The notes under the pieces: generated by a model
Database searches by the model: none
The model's input: only the letters and a program-made list of their open reading frames with translations
Told to the model about the DNA's origin: nothing
Made by a program: the position numbers and the translations under genes
NCBI GenBank assembly: GCA_022571215.1
Contig: JACZYG010000001.1
Location: 291,496-355,495 of the forward strand
Direction: 5' to 3'
Source: Fidelibacterota bacterium
GTDB taxonomy: Bacteria > Fidelibacterota > SORT01
DNA: 64,000 nt
Part shown: piece by piece, positions 46,252 through 54,769 of the stretch
How the letters are laid out: every line of letters starts with the position of its first letter
Position numbering within the stretch: the stretch's first letter is position 1

Positions 46252-47171
46252 TGCCGGTCAGCAAGCTGATATCAATGAATGAGGCTATCGAGCGATATGT
46301 CCTTAACGGCTCTTCAGTTGCGATGAGCACGTTTATGGAACAGATGATAATCTATTCAGCGGCTCATGAAATTATCCGTCAACGCAGAAAAAATCTCACT
46401 CTTATAGGACCGATATCGGATTTGCTTTTCGACCAGATGATAGGCGCCGGGTGTGTCTCGGAGGTGAAGGCGGCATGGGTCGGAAATGTGATGATGGGTT
46501 CGGCTTACCAGTTCAGAAGAGCCGTAGAAGAGGCTGTTCCGAATAAAATCAAAATGACGGATTATTCTAATTTGACAATGGCTCTTGCGCTTCATGCAGG
46601 GGCTTTAGGGGTGCCGTTTTTGCCGACTCTTTCGACGCTTGGAAGCGATCTGTTAAAGGAAAATGAGTCGCTGAAAGAATTCGATTCTCCCGTTTCAGAC
46701 GAAAAACTTGTCGCCGTGGAAGCGATTATTCCCGATGTGGCTATCCTCCCGGTGCAACGTTGCGATGAGACGGGAAACGCTCATCTGTGGGGCAGCTTGG
46801 GAGTGTCTATTGATGCGGCGAAAGCTTCCAAGATCGTGATTCTTGTTGCTGAGGAGATAGTCCCGCCGGAGCTTATCAGCAGTGATCCGGGAAGGACATT
46901 GATTCAGGGATTTCAGGTCAGCGCTGTTGTGCATGAGCCATGGGCATGTCATCCATCACCCATGCAAGGTTATTATAACAGAGATGACAGCTATTTCTCC
47001 GAATATCATAAGGAAACAAAGACACGCGATGATTTCGAAAATTGGCTGGGCAAATGGGTCTATGGCGTTGAAAACAGGGAGCATTATATGTCTCTTCTCG
47101 GAGAAGAAAAAATTAAGAGCCTCAAGATAAAAAAATCGGCTCTATCGGTTCCTGTGGATTATGGGATTTGA
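46251..47171 (+). CDS. CoA-transferase family, alpha subunit (IpdA/GctA-like)
   Basis: 306 residues from the ATG at 46251, which shares one base with the beta stop and has GAGGGGA ahead; a longer frame from 46215 would overlap the beta gene by 37 nt. The first half (SKLISMNEAIERYVLNGSSVAMSTF) and IPDVAILPVQRCDETGNAHLWG are alpha-subunit features. The C-terminal part (VHEPWACHPSPMQGYYNRDD) resembles IpdA/GctA-type proteins. It is expected to form an alpha/beta heterotetramer with the preceding product, acting on an acyl-CoA of this cluster. Confidence 0.88.
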   Translation: MPVSKLISMNEAIERYVLNGSSVAMSTFMEQMIIYSAAHEIIRQRRKNLTLIGPISDLLFDQMIGAGCVSEVKAAWVGNVMMGSAYQFRRAVEEAVPNKIKMTDYSNLTMALALHAGALGVPFLPTLSTLGSDLLKENESLKEFDSPVSDEKLVAVEAIIPDVAILPVQRCDETGNAHLWGSLGVSIDAAKASKIVILVAEEIVPPELISSDPGRTLIQGFQVSAVVHEPWACHPSPMQGYYNRDDSYFSEYHKETKTRDDFENWLGKWVYGVENREHYMSLLGEEKIKSLKIKKSALSVPVDYGI

Positions 47172-47273
47172 TAATATACAAATTTGTTTTCCTTGTGAAT
47201 TTGTGCTATTATTGATAGCGGGAAGAGTAATGATCTCCCATGATAAATTTGGCAAATTCGAAAGGTCATTAAA

Positions 47274-50138
47274 ATGGCTATAGCTGATAAAAAAATCATC
47301 ACATCGCAAGAAAATGAAATTAATTTCCATGCCACTATCAACGATGAGCCTGTTAAATTAAAGGTTTCAGACCACAGCTCGCTTCTTGACATCCTGCGGG
47401 ACGAGCTCGGACTCACCGGGGCAAAGCGTGGTTGCGATATAGGAGTTTGCGGTTCTTGCGCTGTAATCGTGAACGGCAAGGCTCTTGACGCATGTATTAT
47501 CAACGCTAAGGATGCAATCGGTACAGAAATTGAAACCATTGAGGGAGTTGAAAAAAACGGCAAGCTGCATCCGCTGCAGGAAGCATTCATAGAAACGCAC
47601 GGATTCCAATGCGGTATTTGTACGTCAGGATTTATAATGTCCGCCAAAGCTCTTTTGGATAAGGAACCGAAACCGACGCTTCCACAGATCGAAAAAGCGA
47701 TACACAAGAATATCTGCCGATGCACCGGCTATGAACAGCTTATAGAGTCCGTACAGCTTGCTTCAGGACAATTGAAATCTGAAGATCTGGAATCCGGGAA
47801 CCTGAAGATAGTCCGTTCTATCGACGATGATTCTCCCGACGCCAAGTGGCACGGCAGAGAGCTTCAGGTGATTGGACATTCCAAGCCGCGGATAGAGTCA
47901 CGAAGCAGAGTAACCGGAGAGGCATTATACACCGCTGATATAGCTGTTGAGGGGATGGCGCACGGCGCTACTGTTTGGAGCGAGCGCGTACATGCCAAGA
48001 TCATTTCGATAGATACGAGCGAAGCGGAATCTTTGCCCGGGGTTCTGAAGGTGTTTACGCACGAAGATATAACTGGGGAAAACGCCTATGGGAAGCGGCT
48101 GCGGGACCAGCAGGTATTTTGCGATAAAAAGGTGCGGTATATCGGCGATGCGATAGCGCTCGTAGTGGCGGAGGAAAGGAAGATCGCTTACGAGGCGGCG
48201 AAACTCGTCAAGGTGGAGTATGAAGACCTTCCGAAAGTTACGGATGTCGAGGCAGCGATAAAACATGACGCTCCAAAAGTGCATGAAGAAAATGAGAATG
48301 GGAATATTCTAAGCCACTACCACCTCGAAAAGGGTGACATTGAAAAGGGCTTCAAAGAGGCTGATGTTATCATTGAGAAAAGATACACTACTCAGCCGCA
48401 GGATCACTCCCCGATAGAACCCGAAGCGGCGATAGCATATTTCGATGACGATACGGGAAAATTGACTGTTTATTCGCCCGGTCAATCTGTCTTTTTTGAC
48501 AGGCTGAACATTATAAGAGCTCTCGGTATTCCGAAAGAGGATGTCCGGTGCATTCAACCAGCTATTGGAGCCGCTTATGGCAAAAGGGAAGATATTTACG
48601 CTCAGATTCATGTAGCGTTGGCGGCGATGGCGCTCCAACGACCCGTCCGAATCGAATGGACGCGTGAGGAGACGATGCTCTCGACCTCAAAACGGACACG
48701 GCAAGTTACGGAAATCAAGATAGGCGTGAAAAAGAACGGTAAAATCATGGCTTACGAGGCGAGGATACTCGGTGATGTGGGAGCCTACGCCTCCTGGTCA
48801 AGGAATATAATGCGAAAAGCGGGAGTGCTTCTTACCGGTCCGTATGAAATTGATAATATCACGGTTGATTCGTACGCCGTTTATACGAACACTCCATTTT
48901 CGGGCGCTACTCGCGGATTCGGAGCGGCGGAGACAAATTTTTGTGGGGAATCCTTATTGGACGAAGCGGCGGAAGCGATTGGTATGGACCAATTGGAGTT
49001 CAGGAAGCTCAACGCGCTGAAAAAGAATGGTAAGACCTCCACTAACTACAGTTGGGATAAATTCGCGCCGCTTGAAGCAACACTTGATGAGGCGGCAAAA
49101 GATTTCGGCTGGAAGGAGCGAAAAGCGACAAAACCGGAAACTGACTCGCTGGTCAGAACAGGTGTAGGCGTTGCGGGTATGTGGTATGGGATAGGTTTCG
49201 GCTCAGGAATTCCCGATACGACAGACGTAATAGCGGAGCTTAATAAAGATGGAACGGTTACGATATTTGTCGGTACGGTAGACTACGGAAACGGCTCGAA
49301 TACCACCTTTGCGATGATGGCAGCCGAGATTCTCGGTTTGACATTGGATGAAATAATTGTGGTGAACGCCGATACCGACAGGACAAAGAATTGCGGCTCC
49401 ACTGTCGCCTCAAAACAGACATATACTACGGGTAATGCTGTTCTTAGAGCGTGTTACCCGATTATGAAGGATATTCTTTCAATAGCCGCAAGCATTAGCG
49501 GTAAAAATGAAGAAGAGTTGGAAATCAAGAATCGGATCATAACTCACAAAACCGACCCGTCGTTCAATATGCCGTTCAAAGAGGCGGCTGACCTATTTGA
49601 AGAATTCGGAAAACCGAGACGCCGGGAGGGAATATTCAAGGCGGGAGAACTCACCGCGCCGCTTGATCCTAAAACGGGACAGGGTAAAGCCTGGTACCCG
49701 ATGGCGTTTGGAGCGCAGATGGCAGCGGTTGAAGTGAACACAAAGACAGGGAAAGTAACGGTAAAGGATATTACGGCTTCTCATTATGCCGGAAGAGCTT
49801 TGAATCCACGAGCAGTAAGAGGGCAGATAGTCGGCGGAGTTTCGATGGGAGTCGGTTTTGCGTTGTATGAGGACACTGATTATAAAGACGGCATTCCTCA
49901 GGCGACCAACTTCGATAAATACAAACTCATGCGCTCGAAAAATTATCCGAACGTAAGCTGTGTTGTGCTCGAGCATGACGAATCAACGGCGCCGTTCGGA
50001 GGAATCGGGATCGGCGAACCGCCGACAATCCCGACAGCCGCGGCGATAGCAAACGCCGTTTACGACGCGATAGGAGTACGGATTCGGGACTTGCCTATCA
50101 CTCCTGATAAGATATTGAAGGCGTTGGGAGAAAATTAG
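47274..50138 (+). CDS. molybdenum hydroxylase with fused [2Fe-2S] and Mo-cofactor domains (aldehyde oxidoreductase-like)
   Basis: 954-residue xanthine-oxidase-family enzyme. The N-terminal 150 residues hold two [2Fe-2S] clusters (CDIGVCGSCAVIVNG and CGICTSGF...NICRCTGYEQL). A short linker leads to the Mo-binding domains, with the stretch PFSGATRGFGAAETNF and the catalytic Glu915 in GIGIGEPPT. No FAD domain is present, as in the single-chain aldehyde oxidoreductase of Desulfovibrio gigas. The electron acceptor is therefore unknown. Hydroxylation of an aldehyde, N-heterocycle or CoA-ester is possible. It lies between the CoA-transferase and paa genes in the same direction. Confidence 0.9.
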   Translation: MAIADKKIITSQENEINFHATINDEPVKLKVSDHSSLLDILRDELGLTGAKRGCDIGVCGSCAVIVNGKALDACIINAKDAIGTEIETIEGVEKNGKLHPLQEAFIETHGFQCGICTSGFIMSAKALLDKEPKPTLPQIEKAIHKNICRCTGYEQLIESVQLASGQLKSEDLESGNLKIVRSIDDDSPDAKWHGRELQVIGHSKPRIESRSRVTGEALYTADIAVEGMAHGATVWSERVHAKIISIDTSEAESLPGVLKVFTHEDITGENAYGKRLRDQQVFCDKKVRYIGDAIALVVAEERKIAYEAAKLVKVEYEDLPKVTDVEAAIKHDAPKVHEENENGNILSHYHLEKGDIEKGFKEADVIIEKRYTTQPQDHSPIEPEAAIAYFDDDTGKLTVYSPGQSVFFDRLNIIRALGIPKEDVRCIQPAIGAAYGKREDIYAQIHVALAAMALQRPVRIEWTREETMLSTSKRTRQVTEIKIGVKKNGKIMAYEARILGDVGAYASWSRNIMRKAGVLLTGPYEIDNITVDSYAVYTNTPFSGATRGFGAAETNFCGESLLDEAAEAIGMDQLEFRKLNALKKNGKTSTNYSWDKFAPLEATLDEAAKDFGWKERKATKPETDSLVRTGVGVAGMWYGIGFGSGIPDTTDVIAELNKDGTVTIFVGTVDYGNGSNTTFAMMAAEILGLTLDEIIVVNADTDRTKNCGSTVASKQTYTTGNAVLRACYPIMKDILSIAASISGKNEEELEIKNRIITHKTDPSFNMPFKEAADLFEEFGKPRRREGIFKAGELTAPLDPKTGQGKAWYPMAFGAQMAAVEVNTKTGKVTVKDITASHYAGRALNPRAVRGQIVGGVSMGVGFALYEDTDYKDGIPQATNFDKYKLMRSKNYPNVSCVVLEHDESTAPFGGIGIGEPPTIPTAAAIANAVYDAIGVRIRDLPITPDKILKALGEN

Positions 50139-50177
50139 GGAGTGTTGCAATTAGGTAACCAAAAGAGTAAATTTAAT

Positions 50178-50295
50178 GCGGGTTGGGGCCACCGCGGTGG
50201 CGTGACTATCGCTTACCCCGACCGCAAATAAAATCTGAATGTGTGGTGTCAGGGCTCCGAAGGAGTTTAGGCAACAAGCTCCCTAACTATCACAT
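50178..50295 (+). other. structured intergenic element of unknown type
   Basis: The 214-bp gap before paaA contains two foldable modules. The first has an outer helix between GCGGGTTGGGG (50178-50188) and CCCCGACCGC (50216-50225), enclosing a hairpin around the palindrome GCCACCGCGGTGGC (50188-50201). The second pairs ATGTG (50239-50243) with CACAT (50291-50295), with inner hairpins CTCC-GAA-GGAG (50255-50265) and TTAGG/CCTAA (50267-50271, 50282-50286). It may be a leader RNA or a mobile repeat. I cannot match it to a known riboswitch. Confidence 0.45.
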
Positions 50296-50352
50296 GTTAA
50301 GACAGAAACTTGTTGCAGAAAATCAAAAATAAGAGAAAAAAAATATAACTCT

Positions 50353-51306
50353 ATGGCAGAAGAAAAGACAACAGAAGATATTGCGCTAATTGAGAAGCTC
50401 AACAGGGGGCATATGGTCGAGTCGGAAGAGGAGATGACGCCCGGCTACAAGAAGGCTCTCATTGTTATACTTACCGTGCAGGGAGATACCGAGTTGATGA
50501 GCGCGCCGTCGTATTATCTTGCCGCGAAAGACGCTCCTAATATCAATTCACGAATAGCCGTATCGGCAATCATACAGGACGAATTGGGTCATGCGAATAT
50601 AGCATATCGGTTGTTGGAGGATATTGGCGTCGACAAGCGGCAATTGGTTTACGGCAGGGAACCTAACAAATTCAAAAATCCGTACGGTTTTGACCAACCT
50701 TTGGAAAATTGGGCTGAGATGGTGGTGGCAAACGGCTTCTTCGACAGGGCGGGCATTACGCTCCTCTCGGATATACACGACCATACGAGTTACGGTCCGT
50801 GGAAAAGGGCGCTTGTGAAAGTCGGAAAAGAGGAGCTGCTGCATCTGAGACATGGCGAAACGTGGATGAAGCGGCTTTCGAGAGCCGGAGGAGCTGCCAA
50901 AGAGGGATTGCAGAGGGCGGTGGACTGGATGTTTCCGATGACGATTGAATGGTTCGGTTTACCGGACGACCTGAAAAAACATAACGATCAACTTGAGTAT
51001 AAGTTAAAGGGGTTTACGAACGATGAACTTCGTCAGATATGGATGAAAAAAGTGGTACCGCTATGCGAAGGGATCGGCATCAAAGTTCCGGCGCATCATA
51101 ATAAAGAGAGTGATAGGTACGACTTGGAGTACGATTTTCCGTTGCAATATGACCCCGACAGTAAGAAATGGCTTTTTGACGAACACATTACGTGGGAACA
51201 AGTATTCGACAGGTGGAGGGGCAGAGGCCCTTATAATGAATTATTTGTCGAGATGATACAGGGGAATAAAAATAGCCCGTTCGCAGGAATAAATTGGCTC
51301 TCCTGA
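50353..51306 (+). CDS. paaA: 1,2-phenylacetyl-CoA epoxidase subunit A-like protein
   Basis: 317 residues, catalytic diiron subunit of the ring-epoxidising multicomponent monooxygenase. Ferritin-like four-helix motifs are intact: QGDTELMSAP, QDELGHANIAYR (ExxH) and GKEELLHLRHGETWM (ExxH). The C-terminal HITWEQVFDRWRGRGPYNE is a PaaA feature. It is followed by paaD-N, paaB and paaC, so a PaaABC complex can form. No PaaE reductase or PaaK ligase is in the window, so phenylacetyl-CoA as substrate is likely but not proven. Confidence 0.93.
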   Translation: MAEEKTTEDIALIEKLNRGHMVESEEEMTPGYKKALIVILTVQGDTELMSAPSYYLAAKDAPNINSRIAVSAIIQDELGHANIAYRLLEDIGVDKRQLVYGREPNKFKNPYGFDQPLENWAEMVVANGFFDRAGITLLSDIHDHTSYGPWKRALVKVGKEELLHLRHGETWMKRLSRAGGAAKEGLQRAVDWMFPMTIEWFGLPDDLKKHNDQLEYKLKGFTNDELRQIWMKKVVPLCEGIGIKVPAHHNKESDRYDLEYDFPLQYDPDSKKWLFDEHITWEQVFDRWRGRGPYNELFVEMIQGNKNSPFAGINWLS

Positions 51307-51611
51307 CGAAAGAGACGATTCTCTCCGCTTTGAAAGAGGTGAACGACCCCGAGCTTCCGATAAGTCTCATCGATATGGGTATGATTTACGGAGTCGAGGT
51401 TGACGGGGGAGATGTTAATATAACAATGACGATGACTGCTACGGGTTGTCCGGCGATTGATTTCATCAAGGAAGATATATTAGAAAAGCTGGAGGCAATT
51501 GACGGGGTCAGCTCGGTTGATATTGAAGTTGTCTGGTCACCCGCATGGACAAAGGAGATGTTGACGGAAGACGGAGTCTATGCGTTAAAAGCGTTGGGGA
51601 TAGCAGTTTAA
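51294..51611 (+). CDS. paaD: PaaD N-terminal half (MIP18/DUF59-type Fe-S assembly domain)
   Basis: 105 residues starting at a TTG that overlaps the paaA stop by 13 nt. The sequence LKEVNDPELPISLIDMGMIYGVEVD followed by TMTATGCPAIDFI is the MIP18/SufT-like domain of PaaD, a maturation factor for the epoxidase. Typical PaaD is about 165 residues with a C-terminal zinc ribbon. Here the protein stops after the first domain (KALGIAV) and the ribbon is encoded separately after paaC. Confidence 0.87.
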   Translation: MALLTKETILSALKEVNDPELPISLIDMGMIYGVEVDGGDVNITMTMTATGCPAIDFIKEDILEKLEAIDGVSSVDIEVVWSPAWTKEMLTEDGVYALKALGIAV

Positions 51612-51636
51612 AAAAGAAATTTCTCGGGGATAACAA

Positions 51637-51852
51637 ATGGCGGAAATGGTGTACGAGGTCTTCGGACGAATCTCAAGCGAGCAGGAGTTGATGCATATCG
51701 GTTACGTGAACGCTCCCGGCGTTGAACTCGCAAAGGTATACGCCCACACGGTTTATAACGAAGAGAATTGGATAGAACTCTGTGTTGTGAAAAGAGAGGA
51801 CATAATTCCTGTGTACCACGCTGAAGATAAATTGAACATTAAGGGAAACTGA
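51637..51852 (+). CDS. paaB: 1,2-phenylacetyl-CoA epoxidase subunit B
   Basis: 71-residue structural subunit. YEVFGRISSEQELMHIGYVNAP, followed by VYNEENWIELCVVKREDI, is the PaaB pattern; PaaB links PaaAC units. It is somewhat shorter than E. coli PaaB (95). It lies 25 bp after paaD-N and 2 bp before paaC. CGGGGATAACAA precedes the ATG. Confidence 0.9.
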   Translation: MAEMVYEVFGRISSEQELMHIGYVNAPGVELAKVYAHTVYNEENWIELCVVKREDIIPVYHAEDKLNIKGN

Positions 51853-51854
51853 CA

Positions 51855-52631
51855 GTGGCTGAAAAGGTTAAGGAAACCTTACCAAAGGGAACGGAAGATG
51901 AGTTCAAGTCGCTCTTATTGGCGATTTCCGATACAAAATTATTGTTAGGTTATCATTTCGGCGAATGGACATTCAGGACTCCATCTTTAGAATCCGGTAT
52001 CGCTACCTGTAATTTTGCGCAGGATGAGCTCGGTCATGTCCGCCTGTTTCATGGTCTGTTGAAGAACCATTCGAATGAAACTGATGCTACTCTTATTCAC
52101 GAACGACAGGCGGAAAATTATAATTCGATCTCCTGTTTGAATTCAAGCATATCGAGTTGGCTTGAACTGATAACATTTTCAGCGGTAATAGATGGGGGAG
52201 TCACAATTTTATTGGAATCTATGAGCGATTCGAGTTTCAGACCATTAAGAGAGAGAGTCGAAAAAATTCTCCAGGAGGAAAAGTTCCATTCGGACTACAC
52301 TGACGCATGGGTAGTCGCTCTCGCAAACGATGGAAACGGAAGCTCGGAAATGGTGGGTGATGTTTTCAAAAAGGCAGTGCCGGTTTTTGCGAGCTGGTTA
52401 AATAAATTAAATGCGTCTAATCTTATTGAAGCCGGAGTGTTAAAAACATCGTTGGAAGAAACGCTCGGTAACAGTTTTACCAAATTTGAGGCTCTTATAA
52501 AAAAGGCGGGATTGGATCTGCCCGATCCGGAGGAGATGGCGTCAGATGACAGTTCTGATTTTCTCCAATTTCCGCAAGAGGAGATCATTTATTCATTGAG
52601 AGGTGAGAAAAATGAGGTTTTCAGAGTATGA
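51855..52631 (+). CDS. paaC: 1,2-phenylacetyl-CoA epoxidase subunit C
   Basis: 258-residue ferritin-like structural subunit that supports PaaA. YHFGEWTFRTPSLESGIATCNFAQDELGHVRLFHG and EEKFHSDYTDAWVVAL retain the ExxH-like segments. The start is GTG, 2 bp after paaB. The stop overlaps the start of the separate zinc-ribbon gene (ATGA, 52628-52631), so all five genes are coupled. The C-terminal half ends in an acidic stretch (EEMASDDSSDFLQFPQEEI). Confidence 0.9.
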   Translation: MAEKVKETLPKGTEDEFKSLLLAISDTKLLLGYHFGEWTFRTPSLESGIATCNFAQDELGHVRLFHGLLKNHSNETDATLIHERQAENYNSISCLNSSISSWLELITFSAVIDGGVTILLESMSDSSFRPLRERVEKILQEEKFHSDYTDAWVVALANDGNGSSEMVGDVFKKAVPVFASWLNKLNASNLIEAGVLKTSLEETLGNSFTKFEALIKKAGLDLPDPEEMASDDSSDFLQFPQEEIIYSLRGEKNEVFRV

Positions 52632-52807
52632 TAACTGCGGAAAACCTGCCTCGGTCGGTCAAATGCCCGTTTTGTGAATCGGAAAACACCGAGCTTCACT
52701 CAGCATTCGGGACGACATTAGCCTTAGTGCAGTATGTCTGCAATGAGTGCAATACTCCCTTTGAATGGATAAAATGGGAAAAAGAGCGGAAGAAAAAACC
52801 GGTCTGA
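52628..52807 (+). CDS. PaaD C-terminal zinc ribbon as a separate small gene
   Basis: 59 residues from ATG 52628, overlapping the paaC stop by 4 nt. Cys13 and Cys16 (KCPFCESENTELHSAFG) and Cys38 and Cys41 (VCNECNTPFEWIKW) form a Cys4 ribbon with the spacing and surrounding residues (FGTTLALVQYxCNxC) of the C-terminal domain of PaaD. With paaD-N after paaA, the two halves together make a complete PaaD. The reading frame is intact and its coupling to paaC argues against a decayed remnant. Confidence 0.85.
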   Translation: MITAENLPRSVKCPFCESENTELHSAFGTTLALVQYVCNECNTPFEWIKWEKERKKKPV

Positions 52808-52990
52808 TTAAAAGACCCCTTTATAAATCAAATATGGAAAAAGCAGGTATAGTATGCCATCCCGAATGGTATAAAAAATCACAATCCACAGCAACACTTT
52901 CCAGCCTTTTTTCTTTATAAAAGACTTAAATCCTTCTTCTCGGATCAGCTTCTTCCATTCGGACATCTGTTTCGGGATCAAAAATTTCAT
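52808..52990 (-). CDS. small single-helix membrane protein
   Basis: 60 residues: a basic N-terminus (EWKKLIREEGFKSFIKKKGWK) and one or two hydrophobic segments (VLLWIVIFYTIRDGILYLLFPYLIY). It is the last gene of the leftward cytochrome oxidase cluster, 33 bp after the DUF420 gene, and ends base-to-base with the convergent zinc-ribbon gene. I do not recognise a family. Position and composition suggest a conserved accessory gene. Confidence 0.6.
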   Translation of the reverse strand: MKFLIPKQMSEWKKLIREEGFKSFIKKKGWKVLLWIVIFYTIRDGILYLLFPYLIYKGVF

Positions 52991-53023
52991 CAGATAAGCT
53001 GACCTGAACTTAAATTAATTATA

Positions 53024-53440
53024 TTAATAGAGTTGATAAAGCATCAGATAGACGAATACTCCGGTGATTGACACATAAACCCAGATTGGAAACGTCCATT
53101 TGGCAATTTTCCGGTGTTTGGCAAAATTACCTTTTAGAGCCAGATACGCCGTGCGAAGCACCATTGGAACTATCGTGACAGCTAAAATCGTATGGGAAAT
53201 AAGCAGCGTAAAATAAAACGTCCGAATGATACCGCGTCCTTGAAATTTTACCGAACCTACTTCCCAATGATAGAACAGATATGAGGCAAAAAAGATAGCG
53301 GAGATTCCCATTGCGGACAGCATAAATCGTTTATGCGCGGATTCATTTGAACGCTTGATGTTTCGATAACCTAATAGAACGAGGATACCGCTTGTGGCGT
53401 TCAAGATTGCGTTCAGAGTAGGGAGCAGGGAGTAATCCAT
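53024..53440 (-). CDS. DUF420 membrane protein (CtaM-like, oxidase assembly)
   Basis: 138 residues with four hydrophobic segments. LNATSGILVLLGYRNIKRSNESAHKRFMLSA and HWEVGSVKFQGRGIIRTFYFTLLISHTILA are the DUF420 signatures, with the conserved histidine near the second segment. Members in Firmicutes (CtaM) are needed for heme-copper oxidase activity. It lies at the end of the cox operon, consistent with a role in oxidase maturation. Confidence 0.88.
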   Translation of the reverse strand: MDYSLLPTLNAILNATSGILVLLGYRNIKRSNESAHKRFMLSAMGISAIFFASYLFYHWEVGSVKFQGRGIIRTFYFTLLISHTILAVTIVPMVLRTAYLALKGNFAKHRKIAKWTFPIWVYVSITGVFVYLMLYQLY

Positions 53441-53489
53441 TCAGCGCGGCTTTATTAAAGCGGTTATTTCTCCCCCAATTTCGCCGAAA

Positions 53490-53858
53490 TCAATCTTCTA
53501 AAACACTTTCGACCTCAGAAGAGGAAACATCTTCCGCGGTGGCTTCTGGCACTGTGATATCGTTCAAAAGAAATACAAGAGCCATGATCATTAATACTAA
53601 CGGTATCATCGCAATAGTTCCGAGGATGCGTTTTTCATATTTCAGATGCATGAAATAAAGAGCCACTAAGGCAGCTTTCCATACAGCGGTGGATATAAGC
53701 AGAAATCCTTGTAACAAATTTGGGTAAAAGGGTCCATTGGGAATGATCGCAATCAGGATCTCGATAGCAGTAAGAGCGCAGAGCCAATAGAAGATCTTCA
53801 TGTAGTTCGGCTCTTCATGCGTTGATGTTTCGGGTTTGTAATTCAATTCTTCATTCAT
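53490..53858 (-). CDS. cytochrome c oxidase subunit IV family protein
   Basis: 122 residues with three membrane helices (about 24-40, 47-70, 77-97). LISTAVWKAALVALYFMHLKYEKR is the characteristic signature of bacterial subunit IV (CtaF/CyoD-type). An acidic C-terminal tail (EDVSSSEVESVLED) is exposed. It follows the second cox3 gene by 18 bp. Confidence 0.88.
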   Translation of the reverse strand: MNEELNYKPETSTHEEPNYMKIFYWLCALTAIEILIAIIPNGPFYPNLLQGFLLISTAVWKAALVALYFMHLKYEKRILGTIAMIPLVLMIMALVFLLNDITVPEATAEDVSSSEVESVLED

Positions 53859-53876
53859 TTAAGCGATCCCCTACAA

Positions 53877-54494
53877 TTAAATTAAATACACTAAAGTAAA
53901 TACAAGAATCCAGACAAGGTCAACGAAATGCCAGTACAGACCGACCAATTCCACGAGATTGTAATTTTCAGCGGAGAATTTCCCTTTTTGGGCGTTTATC
54001 AGTACCACTGAAAGATAAATGACTCCACCGGTAACGTGCATTCCATGGAAACCCGTGATAGAAAAGAAAGTAGCGCCAAACAGCGCGCTGCCCCAAGGAT
54101 TTTCGGAGAACAGGAGTCCTTCATGTATCAGGTGAGTCCATTCGTATGCCTGTAGACTAAGAAAGATGACGCCTCCGAGTATGGTAAGGCCAAGATATTT
54201 TTTTAAACCGGCAATGTCTCCTCTTTTCACGGCGGACAAACCCTTTACCATCGTCAAGCTACTAACGATGAGAAGAAAGGTCATAAAAGCGGTAAGACCT
54301 ATGCCTAAAGTTTCCGCCGGAATTGGCCAATTACTTGTTGCGGCTCTTAGAGCTCCATATACTACGAGCAAGGCTCCAAATGACATGGCATCTCCCGCAA
54401 GGAATATCCACATTCCAAACTTCCCCCAGCTTTCAGGAGTAACCGGTGATTCATAAGATTCTTGTGTCGCGTTTACGACTGCTGATTCACTCAA
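53877..54494 (-). CDS. cytochrome c oxidase subunit III
   Basis: 205 residues with five predicted helices, as in the short bacterial form. Family features are GKFGMWIFLAGDAMSFGALL, SLQAYEWTHLIHEG and GFHGMHVTGGVIYL, and the end GLYWHFVDLVWILVFTLVYL is diagnostic. It is the second of two adjacent subunit III genes; this one keeps the WHFVDLVWI motif that the other replaces with WFFVVLLWP. Confidence 0.93.
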   Translation of the reverse strand: MSESAVVNATQESYESPVTPESWGKFGMWIFLAGDAMSFGALLVVYGALRAATSNWPIPAETLGIGLTAFMTFLLIVSSLTMVKGLSAVKRGDIAGLKKYLGLTILGGVIFLSLQAYEWTHLIHEGLLFSENPWGSALFGATFFSITGFHGMHVTGGVIYLSVVLINAQKGKFSAENYNLVELVGLYWHFVDLVWILVFTLVYLI

Positions 54495-54497
54495 TTA

Positions 54498-54761
54498 TTA
54501 ATTCCCTCCATTTTGTAAAAAATCGGAATCTAATTTATTTTTGTTTTTTTCATCGGTTCTTCGATTTGAGATCACTATCCCCGCAATAATAGAGCCGATG
54601 ATAAGGAACGGCATTCCCGCCAACAGGGTATAAATGGCTACCAATCCATCTGAGCCACCCGAACCGGTAATTGCTTGAGCACATCCGGGACAGGCGTATG
54701 CGATGGAAAATTTAACGTAAAAGAACGTAAGCGCGAACAATATAATTTTAATCTGTCCCAT
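54498..54761 (-). CDS. small membrane protein of the cox cluster
   Basis: 87 residues from ATG 54761, chosen because AGGA lies about 5 nt before it and because the longer frame to 54824 runs into the upstream cox3 gene. A signal-like helix (IIKILFALTFF-type hydrophobic stretch) is followed by YACPGCAQAITGSGG and a second helix. The CPGC pair could bind metal, but no family is recognised. It lies between two cox3 genes, 8 bp from the upstream and 3 bp from the downstream one, so an oxidase-linked role is inferred. Confidence 0.65.
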   Translation of the reverse strand: MGQIKIILFALTFFYVKFSIAYACPGCAQAITGSGGSDGLVAIYTLLAGMPFLIIGSIIAGIVISNRRTDEKNKNKLDSDFLQNGGN

Positions 54762-54769
54762 CGGTTTCC

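Noticed and set aside
50178..50225. Possible cobalamin or molybdenum-cofactor riboswitch
   Set aside because: GCCACCG resembles part of the B12 box only by chance; the remaining conserved blocks of either riboswitch were not found.
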